NCBI GenBank assembly: GCA_006176705.1
Contig: QRFJ01005988.1
Span: forward strand, 1 to 64,000
DNA from: Cocos nucifera
Taxonomy: Eukaryota > Streptophyta > Magnoliopsida > Arecales > Arecaceae
Direction: 5' to 3'
Length of the DNA: 64,000 bases
The translations under genes were made by a program, and so were the position numbers. Position 1 is the stretch's first letter, and each line of letters starts with the position of its first letter. Shown one piece after another: positions 1 through 10,328 of this stretch. The notes beneath the pieces were generated by a model, which was given only the letters and a program-made list of their open reading frames with translations, had not been told where the DNA came from and did no database searches.

Positions 1-1
1 G

Positions 2-1058
2 GTTAATGATCCATTTTCAAATTCATATAATTCAGATTGGAGCAACCACCATAATTTTTCTTGGACATCCCAACAGACTCAGGCTCAGACCCAAATTTCA
101 CTTGAGCAAAATTATCAAAATAGATCCCAATATCAAAATTATGCCTATAATAATGGTCAGCCTAGTCAGTTTATCCAGCCATCATATTATAATCAGCCCT
201 CATACCCACCTCCTCAACAGACCAATCTAGCTGATGATAGATTTAACCAACTTCAACAATTGATTCTGACTCAACAGCAATCTATCACCAGACTAGAAGC
301 TCAAATAGGATAATTAGTTGAGTCTAACATGAGGAGAGAACTAGATCAACTACCGAACCTACCAATTTCAAACAACCCATCTAATGTCCACCAATCATCT
401 GGAACCAAGTTATCAATTTAATGTTTCATCTAAGAATCCCCAATTTGAGAATACCAAAGTAATTCCTGAACTTAAAAGCTATAGGATTCTTATGGACCCA
501 TACCAAGACCAGGTGAGAGAGGCTAGTACTGATGCTAGCCAAAATAAAAATTTAGAGGAACTGGTTAGTACTGAGACTAACCACATAGAAGAACCCAAGC
601 CAAGAATTAGTACTGATGCTAGTTCCAATTTAAATGAGATAGAAATAGGAAAAAAGAGAATAGATGATTTACCCGAGACTTATAAACCTAATGTCCTATT
701 TCCTTCAACCCTAGAAGCTGGTTCTTCTTACAAAAATCAAGAGGCATGTAATGAAATGTCAATGGAGTTGTTTAAGCAAGATCACATTAATTTACCTCCA
801 GAATTAAAACCGCCTTTAGTCACCATTCCAGCACCCATTGAATCAAACTTAACTCCTAATACAAAAACTCCATTCATGAGCATTTTAGAAGAACAAATAG
901 GAGAAATTCTTAATAAACATGGGTCTGAGAATGGAATCATAAATTATATCCCTAAAATTAACAATGAATATATCAATAATGGGATTATAAATCAACTTTC
1001 TGAGATTGGCAATCCAAAACCATTGGAATTTATCAATCCAATATTCGACATAGGATAG
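2..1058 (+). pseudogene. gag: gag polyprotein of TRG1, C-terminal part, frameshifted
   Basis: Frame 2 reads from the window edge through an Asn/Gln/Tyr/Pro-rich stretch and a Gln-rich coiled segment (QLQQLILTQQQS), meets TAA at 311-313, and reads on to about 420. The frame then shifts, and 384-1058 carries an acidic Ser/Thr/Glu/Asn-rich tail of up to 224 residues with the repeated phrase STDAS. The same two segments occur in the minus-strand copy at 33959-34866, which confirms the family and the order. No zinc knuckle and no protease follow. The product would be the structural capsid-type protein that packages the element RNA. The stop and the frame change make this copy inactive. The N-terminal capsid domain lies outside the window; it is visible in TRG2. 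Confidence 0.7.
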
Positions 1059-2307
1059 TGAGCTGCATTGTGTCTGGCTGAAGATGGTAAACTTAGCGCT
1101 TGTTGGGAGGCAACCCAATATTTAGTTTTTATCTAATTTATCTTTTTAGTTTATTTCTTTTTAGGATAATTTGAATAAGTTGGAGGGAGAGCTCAAATTT
1201 TCAAAGGCATGTGCTGGACCAAAAATATACTGAGTTAGGTGTATTCTTCCATGTTCTTTATTACACCCTTTATTTTTTCTTCTCCATTGAGGACAATGTC
1301 GATTAAGTTGGGGGGAGAGAAAAATAAAAAAAATTTAAAATTTTAAGTCCTCGAAAAAGTTAGTATTTAGTATTTAGACACCTAATTATGCTTAAGAATC
1401 GAATTAAACTAAGCATTTTTAAAAGAAAATTGATGCATAGATCAGAGAATCTGTGAGATATTGAGGAATCAAGTATTAAGAAAATTCAATAAAGAGTTAA
1501 GTCTAGAACATAAAAAGTTTTTTCTTGGAGCATTTCTAATTATTTCTACTAGCATCAAAGAAAAGTCTACTTTTTATAGGCTTGTGTAGGGTAACTATAC
1601 GTTTCTTCATATAAAAATTTATTTTAATAAAATAGTTTCCAAGTACTTTTCATTGAGTAATCGGGCCTCTTTGCCTAAGCAAGCATTGAGTTTCGCATCA
1701 AAAGGTGGGAAGGGCAAAGAAGCTCATTGTAAAGCTAGTCTTAACTCGTAGCCTATTTGATTCGAGCTAGTAAGCCTGAGGGGTATTCTATACCTAGTGC
1801 CCTAAAGCCAACTGGTTTGGGAGTCATTGGCCCAAGACTCGCTACATGGATCAAATAGAAAGCTTAAGGGGTTAAGACACTCAATAGTGGTACAACATTA
1901 AAAAAAATAAAAAAATAAAAAAATAAAAAAAAAAATAAAAATATTAGTTTTCCACCAAGTAACCGGGTCCCGTTGCCTAAGTAAGCAATGATATTTGCGT
2001 TAAAAAGTGGGCAATGTAAAAATAAAAATTAATAAATGAAGGACGGAAGTAGCAATACACCTGCCTATATGAAAGTTTAGACAAATAAGAGATAAAAGTG
2101 GAATAATTTAGAAAAAGTTCTAAAAAATTTAATGTTCTTTACTTAATTTTTCTATTGATAAGTATTAATACCCCAATGATATATCTCATTTAAGCTCTAC
2201 TGAATATCAATGGCCATTTTGAAAATTGCTTAGGTAAAATTCGAAACTCTAAAGTTAAAAAGTATTTAAAACTAAATTCTTTCTTTACTCGAGGACGAGC
2301 AAAGCTT
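1059..2307 (+). other. Non-coding 3' region of TRG1 between gag and polypurine tract
   Basis: No coding frame of note. It holds the motif TTGGGAGGCAACCCAA (1103-1118, five-base inverted ends), which is common in plant Ty3 elements of the Athila type. Two imperfect copies of a stretch of about 55 bp lie at about 1655-1710 and 1960-2018; both contain GTAA(C/T)CGGG and TTGCCTAAG followed by GGTGGG or AGTGGG. An A-rich run lies at 1898-1945. Short purine tracts with TTGGGGGGAGAG or TTGGAGGGAGAG occur at about 1180 and 1310 and may be secondary plus-strand primers. TRG2 has the same arrangement on the minus strand. Confidence 0.6.
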
Positions 2308-2320
2308 AAGTTGGGGGGTG
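2308..2320 (+). promoter_or_regulatory. Polypurine tract of TRG1
   Basis: AAGTTGGGGGGTG lies directly before the LTR start TGATAAGCAT. The TRG2 equivalent on the minus strand is AAGTTGGAGGATG. This is the plus-strand DNA primer site in retroelement replication. Confidence 0.8.
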
Positions 2321-3913
2321 TGATAAGCATCATAAATTCACCAATAAAAGTATTAATTTATTAATTAATTTATATTAATTTTTAAAAATTATTAATCAAT
2401 TTATATATAATTTTTGAAAAATTCATATTTTTATTAATTAAAAAATTAATTAAAAAATAATAAAAATTAAAAAATAAAATTTTATTATCAATAGAAAGAG
2501 CTCATTTTTTTGATCACAACGAAATAAATTTCAAGTAAAACGGAGCTAAAATGGAAAAGATATGAATTTTTAAAAGATATAAAATAAATAAAAATTAAAT
2601 AAAAAAAGAAAATGGCTCAGTCGGCTCCGCAAGCCGAGCCACCAAGCCAAGCCAAGCCATCAAAGCCGACTCAGCCGTTGAAGCCATCAGTCGGTCCACG
2701 ATCCAGGCGTGGACCGCCAGCTCAGCAAAATTCGGCGAATCAGAGCTTGCCACGTGGTGGACCTAGACCCCTAAAGGGTCTACAGAAATTTATCGCGGCT
2801 CACAAGGGTAATTTAGTCTTTTTCGCTCGGCAACAGAGGCACTGATTGGTTGCGGTGTGCGGTGCGGCCGGTCCACGCGGTCCATGGGAACAGTGATTGC
2901 GCGATCGGATGGATGTGGTTGTTTGCGGTCAGGATCGGACGGCTGTGGTTGCTTCCGAATTTTGATTCAGCTACAGACATCATGCGGATCACCATCGGAT
3001 GGCAGCGCTCGATCCAGGCGATGATCCGATGGTCCAGAAAGCTCCCGACGGTGATCAAACTCTCAGGCGCATGATTTGCGGCCAGATTTCCTCCATCAAG
3101 CGCGATCCAACGGCCAGAATTTAATCCGACCCGATCTGAGCTGATCTGCATCCGATTTTGATGATTTTTGGACCGTTGGATTCCTATTGAATGGCTGGAT
3201 TTTATCAGATTTATCAGAGATCATATCAGAGCTATTTTAATTCAAATTTTATTCAATATTTTGATGATTACAAAGGCCATTAGTCCCACATTGCCTTTAG
3301 AAAAAATATCCAGCCCTCCTAGCTCTATAAAAAGGACCCCAGGCCTCCAAAAATCAACATCTCCGATCAAGGTGAAGCTTTGGTATAGGGCGAAGCCAGG
3401 CTATGGGTTAAAGGCTGCTTCGAAGCAACGGGTGCCGAGAAGAAGAGCCGAGCTTCTACACCATCTTTCTGCCAATGCCGATCCAAGATCAGAGATCAGG
3501 CTATTTTATTCTTTTTAAATTCTATGTATTTAAATTTTAAAATTTTAATTAATAAAAATTTTATTTTTGCACTTTAATTTCTTACTTTTTATTTTTATTG
3601 TAATTTAATTTCTGCACTTTAAATTATTGCTTTGCAAGTAGATGCTAAGATCTAACTAGTAGATCTTAGTACCAAGTTTAAATTCCTGCACCTTTTAATT
3701 TTCATTCTTTTTAATTTTCCGACTTCACTTTTGATTCCAAAAACTCAAATCCTTTTCTTTTTCTTTTCAAAAATTAAAGATTTCAAATCTAAAATACTAC
3801 CTTCCCTGTGGATTCGACCCGACTCATTGCTATCTACGCATTTTCAACGATTTTAAGAAGTCGGATTAAACTGATAAATACGGTGTCTTAACGACAACAT
3901 CGCATTCCTATCA
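2321..3913 (+). repeat. 3' LTR of TRG1 (1593 bp)
   Basis: Starts TGATAAGCAT and ends CATTCCTATCA, so the ends are TGATA...TATCA. It aligns throughout with both inverted TRG2 LTRs. The core promoter TATAAAAA is at 3326-3333. A perfect 25-nt inverted repeat (arms CTAAGATCTA and TAGATCTTAG) lies at 3645-3669 in the transcribed part. Near the end is CCTTCCCTGTGGATTCGACC (about 3802-3821), a phrase frequent in LTR ends of this plant Ty3 group. An extended GC-richer block with open frames (2612-3100) is non-coding LTR sequence. Confidence 0.85.
3326..3333 (+). promoter_or_regulatory. TATA box in TRG1 LTR
   Basis: TATAAAAA in a CTCTATAAAAAGGACCCC context. The TRG2 LTRs have CTATAAATAAGA at the corresponding place on the minus strand, about 590-600 bp before the LTR end. 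Confidence 0.6.
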
Positions 3914-5800
3914 GTAGTCATTAGGAAGTCTCCCTTCTCGTCAATGACTGACTCGATGCTACAGTTGTGTGTCTGGTTCTTTGACCTGAGGTGCATCAAT
4001 AGTTCACCTTGAGGGTGTTATAGTTTGACTATACAATAACTTGGTCTCCTAGCCATACGGAATCCTAAGGTGTATGTTGGCTATAGCATGTTCATTGTAG
4101 AAACTGGATTGCATCAAGATGGAATCTATCTACCTTGGTGGTAGAGGAGCAGCCATATGATGATCATGAGAATCAAGTCCAGAAGCCCATGGCCATGGTA
4201 GAGTGAAATAATAGAAAGAGTTTCTATTTAGGTTTTCACATCGGACTTGAATCGAATAATTACATCATATGACAGAGATTAGGGTTTGACGAGTTCACCT
4301 AAACCCTAATCTGATCGAGGCTCAAGATAGAAAAATTTAATCACACAGATAGCTGCACCAAGAGGTTCACATTTAGTTCTGATGGGTTGCCACCATATAC
4401 TGCTAGGTGTTACTGATGGATTTTGAAAGAAATTAGAATGATTTAGATGATCGATCATTCTAGCTGTTCGAATCAGAAAAGTTCTGATCCATCGAAAGAA
4501 GTTTCGATGATGTCGATGATAGAGATCATGACATATCCCATTACCATATAGAATTGAACCTAACTAGGTCACACAAACAAGGGTTTTGAATCTAGTGATC
4601 ATCAATTGAACTAATCCAGTTCAATTGATCTGAATGAGATTCCATTAGGTTCAAGAAAATCATGTTAGCGCTCAATTGAACCTAACATTCTTTTTTACTA
4701 TCATAAATAGTTGTCCTGACTGAGCCAAAGGAGTTTGTGCTCAATCAGAGGCCTTCACTTGGTCTGACTGGAGCCTGTCCAGGTCAGAAAAGGGTTGTCT
4801 TATTTTGTAAGACAATACCTATCATTTTTGTTCACCTACCATTTCTCGTCCTTTGACTTTGATCAAAAGTTGACCTTTAACTGGTCAAATGTTGACCATT
4901 GATACTTTGACTTTTGTCTACGTGTCACACACCTATTGGAGAGCTGGTGGGGGCTTGTCCTGCTACTAGAACCTAGCAAGGAGGAGGGCATAGGTGACCC
5001 TTGGCGTGTGCCCAAGCTGGAGGTGCCCAGGAGTCCCTGTTGGACAGGGACTCCATCTCCCTTTTGGATTCCAAATAGACTCCTCCTAAGAACCAGGTTT
5101 GACTGATCTTAGGCGCTATCTAAGGAGGAATCCAAGGGACTCTATTCCCACCAATCAGATTTAGATCTAATTTCACGAAGGGTTGTGACTGATTGGGAAG
5201 AAGAGGAGTTGGATCACGCATAGTCTATAAATAAGACCCTACGCCCAACTCAAAGAGAACATGAATTCCCCACACCCCAAGGTTGCCTCTCTCTTCCTCC
5301 TCCACACCAAGTCCATCATCTCCCTCTCCTCTCCATGTCCAAAGTAGTTTGGGATCTAAGTTGGTGCAATCTAGGTGAGAGAAAGGCGACAGAAAGCTAG
5401 AAGGCTGTGCAGCTGCAAAGGATAACTATTGATCTTTGAAAGCTGTTTTGAAGATCCTCCAAATCAGATTCAGATCTGATTTTTGGAGACATGATAGAGA
5501 AGAAGTGGATCTTTAGATCCAATCCGAGTGGATACCGGTAGAGGCCAGGCACTTGCATGGCTAGATCCAGAACCTTCTGCTGCTTACAGGATCATCAATG
5601 GGTAATAGGATTACCCTATATCAAGGTAAATTAAATATGATTTAATTTTGTTATATTTTATTTTAATTATTAGAATAATAAAAATCAAATCTGAAACATC
5701 CCAGATCTGATTTAGATCAAAGAAAAATTTTTTTGAAATATACCTCTTGATCCGATCAGATCTTAATGAACCTAGTCCAAAAAATTAGGATTTTCCTTCA
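3914..5800 (+). repeat. Angela-type Copia LTR fragment, 5' part displaced by TRG1
   Basis: From GTAGTCATTAGGAAGTC onward it follows, base for base with scattered differences, the LTR of element A from about 14365 to its end at 16256. It ends at TTTTCCTTCA (5800), matching the A terminus TTTCCCTTCA. TATAAATA is at 5226-5233. No primer site follows (A has TGGTATCAGAGC two bases after its LTR), so this is either a solo LTR or a 3' LTR whose element lies left of the window beyond TRG1. No genes in the stretch. Confidence 0.8.
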
Positions 5801-6516
5801 TTAGGTGCCATCTAAGAATGAACCTATGGGTCTCTCATCTGATTGGATCAAGTGATGTCATCCTATCAATTAGATTTAGTTCTGATTGTATGAAGCAACG
5901 TGATTGGCTGGGGTGATGCAGCACTGCATGGCGCAACAGAGTCTATAAAAGGACCCTATTTGCGCCCACTTTTGTGAACTCTTCTTCAAGCCATGCCCCA
6001 AGGCTGCCCCTCTTCCTTCTCCATGCCACCATCTGACCCTCTCTCTCCTCTCCATGCCTAAGGAAGTTGGGCCTTTAGATTAGTGTGAGTCAGGCAAAGA
6101 AAGGCTGACGAAAAAGGAAGAAGGTAGCACTACTGCAGAGACGATGGGTGATCTTCAGAAGAAGTTTTGAAGATTCTCCAAATCAGATCCATATCTGATT
6201 TTTGGAGAAAAAAAAGAGAAGGATAAGATCTCCAGATTCAGCCCGGGTAGATATCGGTAGAGGCCAGGTGCTTGCATGGCTAGATCTAGAACCTCAGGGC
6301 TTCGATAGGATCATCAACGAATAATCAGATTACCCAGAATCAAAGTAAAATTAATTTAGAATTAATTTAGTTTTATTTTCTTATTCATCAGATCATAAAA
6401 TCAAATCTAAAAAGTGTCAGATCTGATTAGGATCTAAGAGGTGATTTTTGAAATATGCCTCTCAATCCAATCAGATCTGAACGAACCTAATCCTGGGAAA
6501 TCAAGATTCCCCTTCA
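5801..6516 (+). repeat. Second Angela-type LTR fragment (3' half), head to tail with the first
   Basis: Begins at a point equivalent to TTAGGCGCC of the A LTR (about 15557) and runs to the same terminus (CCCCTTCA at 6516). It has its own TATA box (TATAAAAG, 5944-5951), the CCCACTTT-type transcript start region, and the shared phrase AGATATCGGTAGAGGCCAGG. It is clearly more diverged from the A LTR than 3914-5800 is. The junction at 5800/5801 joins one LTR end to the middle of another, as expected of illegitimate or unequal recombination between LTRs. Confidence 0.7.
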
Positions 6517-7115
6517 ATTAGGCCCAACCAAAAAACTCTCCGACTAACCCAATACATGAAAGCACTCATCGAGCCCATGTACATCCATGTCTCTCATGCT
6601 CTCATCCTCTGGATCTAGACCCAATCCATACATGAATTAGCCTCCTTAAGACCTCTCAAACCAGGCCTTAAGATCCTTAGGATAATCCCAGACCCTAGCC
6701 TAAAATAGATCCTCACGTAACTCTACCCGTGCACTGAGCTGGCTCAGTCTCAGCACTGAGCCGACTAAGTTCCACTAGGTCGGCTCAGTCTAAAACTGAG
6801 CTGGCCTAGTCCTGTGCCATGCCAGCAGTCCCGAATGTGCAACTTTCTATTTTGCCTATGCTCTAAGACTTAGCCGATCCGGTTTTGGACTGAGCCGGCT
6901 AATCTGCAGAAAATCTTCTTTCTACAGTCTTGATCCTCAGCTTTGGTTTCTTACTTCATCTTATATCCTAGGTCTCCAAAGCACCAACCAAGCCCCTAGA
7001 ATCTCTAGAGCCAACTGCCTAACTCCTCCCATGGCCTCCCAAGGCGTGGGAGCACCACAAATTCTCACAGCTATCTAGAGTAATGATGGTTGAGTTTGAA
7101 CTTCAACCAAGTTGT
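6517..7115. other. Non-coding fragments, part related to the U3 of the B LTR
   Basis: No coding sequence seen. From about 6720 to 6960 the text resembles the B LTR (compare 13675-13800): the same palindromic 16-mers, a shared phrase TGTGCCATGCCA-AG-C-C and similar spacing. The outer parts (6517-6720 and 6960-7115) match nothing else that I can see in the window. Confidence 0.5.
6733..6810. repeat. Array of four near-palindromic 16-mers, about 20-bp spacing
   Basis: Copies start at 6733 (ACTGAGCTGGCTCAGT), 6755 (ACTGAGCCGACTAAGT), 6774 (ACTAGGTCGGCTCAGT) and 6795 (ACTGAGCTGGCCTAGT). The consensus ACTGAGCCGGCTCAGT is its own reverse complement. The same module recurs in both B LTRs upstream of their TATA boxes. 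Confidence 0.75.
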
Positions 7116-7576
7116 TCCCCTATTCCAGAACAAGTCCGCTATAAAAACCTCGATATAATTAGACACCAATCCCTTCCCCCTAGCATAAAAAGATCAAGGC
7201 TCGGATACCAGATGATCCGGAGCCCCAGAGAGGCAATGTCAAATTTGAAGTGATACGAAGATCCACCATATCAGCTTATGCTAGGCAACTGAACTGGGAA
7301 AACTAGATTCGAAAGGTATAAGGCAGACAGAACATCTCTTACCAATAACCGAGGCCAAATATCAATTACGCCATACTAAAGGACAAGCTCCAAAGTATAC
7401 GATAGTGCCCATGTACGTATACAATATAGTCCAAAATGCAGGAATGAAAGTACAAATTGCACACTTTTAAGAAGAGAAGAAGACAACAGCCTAGGATAAA
7501 GCAAATAGATAATAACTATGACTACTTAAGATGACCAACAAACAGACAATGTAGATAAAAAGAGAAAAAGTAGTTG
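7116..7576 (-). repeat. Inverted fragment of the V leader (left arm of a large inverted repeat)
   Basis: Read on the minus strand, this stretch matches the V leader at about 7774-8250. The match includes the primer-site area (GGTATCCGAGCC at about 7200-7211, a mutated form of GGTATCAGAGC), AGGGATTGGTGTCT and TATAGCGGACTTGTTC. Together with the right arm and a spacer of about 200 bp (7577-7773) it could form a hairpin with arms of roughly 450 bp. Head-to-head rearranged fragments are common in endogenous pararetrovirus loci. Confidence 0.7.
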
Positions 7577-8518
7577 ATCAGTTTTTAGTCTATTAGTATG
7601 TTTGGTTTTAAGTTTGTTTTATATCAGATAAACCAAAAATATTCAATTGTTAATCTATTAGTATGTTTATTTTGAATTTAAAAAATATAAAAAAGATTTT
7701 CTTATTTAATTAAGTTGTCTATCTGCATAGTATTCATCGATCTGAGTTATTAGTGTCTGTCTACATACTTGTCTAAGTACTTTTCCTCTTTTTTATCTAC
7801 ATAGTCTGTCTGTCTTTGTTGCCCGCCGATCATCTTAAGTTGTTGTAGTTATTATCTATTTGCTTTATCTCAGACTGTTGTCTTCTCCTCTTATTAAAAG
7901 TGTCCAATTTGTACTTTCATTCCTAGATTATGAGCTGTATTATATACATACACAGGCAGTATCGTATACTTTGGAGCTCATCCTTTAATATGGTGTAATT
8001 GGTATTTGGCTTCAGTTATTGGTAAGAGACATTATGTTCGTCTTATACCTTCCAAATCTGGTGTTCCTAGTTTGGTTGCCTGGTATAAGCTGATATGGTG
8101 GATCTTTGTATCACTCCGAATTTAAGGTTGTCTCTTCGAGGGCCTGGATCATTTGGTATCAGAGACTTGTTCTTTTTTGTACTGGGGGAAAGGGATTGGT
8201 GTCTGATTATACGGAGATTTTCATAGCGAACTTGATCCCACATCATCATTTCTCATTTGTTCATTTGGATTATATGGAGGTTTTCATAGCGGACTTGTTC
8301 CCATAGCTTCATTTCTCATCTATTTAGTCGTTGTGCAGTAAGAACCCATTTGATTAAGCCGATGGATAGGCATGTGTTTAGGGTCAGTAAGTCATAGATT
8401 TGTGAGGATGAGGTATGGCTGGTATATTATGAGGGTGCGGTATGGCTGGTGTCATCCAACTCTTTTTGCTTGCACAACTTGGCCGGAGGATGATGAGTAA
8501 CCTATCTTTCTAAGGATA
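7577..8518 (+). other. V copy 1: 3' part of the leader with primer site and a 65-bp duplication
   Basis: Aligns with 30600-30871 plus 38954-39639 of copy 2. Two tandem imperfect copies of about 65 bp lie at about 8210-8320 (TATAYGGAG(A/G)TTTTCATAGCG then TTCTCAT-T-TTCATT), a duplication also present in copy 2 (about 39335-39455). GAGGTATGGCTGGT or close variants occur twice at 8409-8450. Short ORFs here (8067-8306) are leader reading frames and not evidence of genes. Confidence 0.6.
8154..8165 (+). promoter_or_regulatory. Primer binding site of V copy 1 (tRNA-Met type)
   Basis: TGGTATCAGAGA, one base from the usual TGGTATCAGAGC complementary to the 3' end of initiator tRNA-Met. It follows GGCCTGGATCATT. 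Copy 2 has TAGTATCAGAGC at 39278-39289 in the same context. Plant pararetroviruses and Copia elements both use this primer. Confidence 0.65.
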
Positions 8519-10328
8519 ATGACTGCAGAAAAATCATATTCTATAACTATAGAGAAGTTAGAAAATAGTTTAGATAAATATGAGATAATAACTACTCTAG
8601 ATACTTATTATGATCATTCTAGTAACATAAAAATAAAAATTATAAAAATAGCTCATAATGTTGATAGACCTTATTTGCCTGATCTTGAGATTGCTAAGTT
8701 CTAGATTAATAAAGAACTACTTAAAAAAGATTTTGAATATAAAGAATATTGTAAAAGGCAGTTCTTTAGCTCCCATCATAAAACTCAGAGAGACTTTATT
8801 AGAAAAATCTAGTTCAACCAAATGAGGGCCAAAGAGAGACATATTCTCTTCTTTGACTGGTTTGATCAGTATTATCCTAAGGGTCTTGAAAGAGCTAAGC
8901 CTGAGGTACAAACATTAAAAATTAACTTGCTTTTTCGGTCTTGGAAGATTGATGGTAGTCTTTCCAAGAAACCTATTCATCCTTTAAACCCAACTAAGGT
9001 TGAAGGAGAAATAGGTAAACCTAGTCTAGAAGCCAGTCATTCTGAAGTGTTTACTGTTAAGACAGAAGAAATTATTAAGGTAGATCACTTAGTCCAGGTT
9101 GAGAGGCAAGAAAGCTTCTTAAAGCTTGCCCTTGATTCTATAGGAATGCAGGAGGAAGAGTTTGATTATTCTGATAAAATTCTTATTGAACATCTTCCAA
9201 TTAAAAAAAGATATACTTATCAAGAAGAAACTATTGAACTTCCTCTTGAACCTGCTTCTCCTACTATAGATTCTCATGAGCTAAATTAGGAGTCAGATTT
9301 GGATCTATTATTAGGTATGTATTTCAAGAGTTAGATAAATTAGAGTCTAAGTCCATAGAATCAGTCCCATCCATAGAGTCAATCCCGTCCTTAGAGTCAG
9401 TTCCCTTAGAACCTTTAGAGTCAGAGTCTAATAAAATAATTAGAAAAAATAAAGGTAAGGTAGTGAATTCTAAGGTTAAGTTTGGTCTTTCAACCATAAG
9501 AAGGTCTGCTTTATCTTTGAAAAAATCTATAAAAATTAGAAAAAATTATAAAATAAAAGGTTCTAAGCCTTTTAAATTACCTGAACCCTATAGCAAACCA
9601 TATATCTCCCTATAGCAAACCATATATCTCTATAGAATAGAAGGCTATTCTCCAGAGAAGTCTGATAATGCATTATCTAAAAAATCTAAAGAAAATTATA
9701 AAAATTTAGTTTTAGTTGACCTTGTAGATAATGCTAATAATAGGACTAACTTAATCTTTAGGAATAATCTTATGGTTCAGACTCCCAACTTAGATTTCTA
9801 TTGTCCTAGACTTGTCTAGGCATATTTGCATTTGGAAATCATCTATGATATTACATCTGCCATTGAGTTCAATCAGAATCTTGAAAAATTTACTAAAAAT
9901 AAAGAGATATTAAATTCAAATTTTGAGAAGATTTATAATGATTTATAGGAGACAATGGAGATAGCATCATATCTTTGGAGATAATTGAGGAGTTAGTGGG
10001 ACTACCATCTCACTGACTATCAAAAGAATGAGATTCTAGATGCTATCAAAAGGGAATCTAATAGAAGCCATTGCTTAGATTATCCTTTAGATTTTGTAGC
10101 TATTGTAAATATCATACAAATATATAGAATTAGTCTTAGGATAGATCTTAACATTTGTATAATTAGAATTTTCTCAGATCCAAATCAAGAGATTATTTGC
10201 AGACTATCTTCTTTATTCTCAGATTTGATCAGACCTAGTATAAAGAATGAAGGCTTTGGTAGCTTGATCTTAATTATAGAATTCCTTATTACATCTAGAT
10301 TGTTGGATCTGAACTTTTTGATGATTAT
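8519..10328 (+). pseudogene. V copy 1 polyprotein, N-terminal region, broken
   Basis: Reading starts at ATG 8519 after a long leader. The first open piece (8519-8704, 61 residues) and the second (8822-9289, 155 residues) share a frame. A one-base loss near 9287, seen by comparison with GAGCTAGAATTAGG in copy 2, shifts the frame, and 9290-10328 reads on with scattered stops. The product is Lys/Glu/Ser-rich; visible phrases are HILFFDWFDQYYPK near 8840 and, in the third part, a Trp-rich SWWDYHL-like motif near 9990. Such Trp-rich motifs occur in the movement/capsid part of plant pararetrovirus polyproteins, but I cannot assign domains. Copy 2 (39640-41690) confirms the reading. Confidence 0.5.

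Larger units (their letters stand above)
1..3913 (+). mobile_element. TRG1: gag-only Ty3-type LTR retrotransposon, 5' end outside the window
   Basis: Visible parts are the C-terminal half of gag, a non-coding 3' region, a polypurine tract and the complete 3' LTR. Between gag and the polypurine tract there are only about 1.2 kb and no protease, reverse transcriptase, RNase H or integrase. The same order is seen in the complete minus-strand relative at 30872-38953, so the lack of pol is a property of the family. Such gag-only elements are known in plants as TR-GAG and depend on an autonomous partner. The element sits inside an Angela-type LTR: the base after its last LTR base continues an LTR sequence also seen near 14365. 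The 5' LTR and the left target copy lie outside the window. Confidence 0.8.

Noticed and set aside
2612..3151. GC-richer block with overlapping open frames on both strands in the TRG1 LTR
   Set aside because: It lies inside the LTR; the TRG2 LTRs have the same text with stops, and the proteins are low in complexity.
6733..6810. Short regularly spaced palindromic repeats resembling a CRISPR array
   Set aside because: Spacers are only a few bases, the modules are degenerate, the same set lies in a plant retrotransposon LTR, and no cas gene is present.
8067..8306. Small ORFs near the V primer site
   Set aside because: They are leader frames across the primer site; copy 2 has different open frames at the same place.
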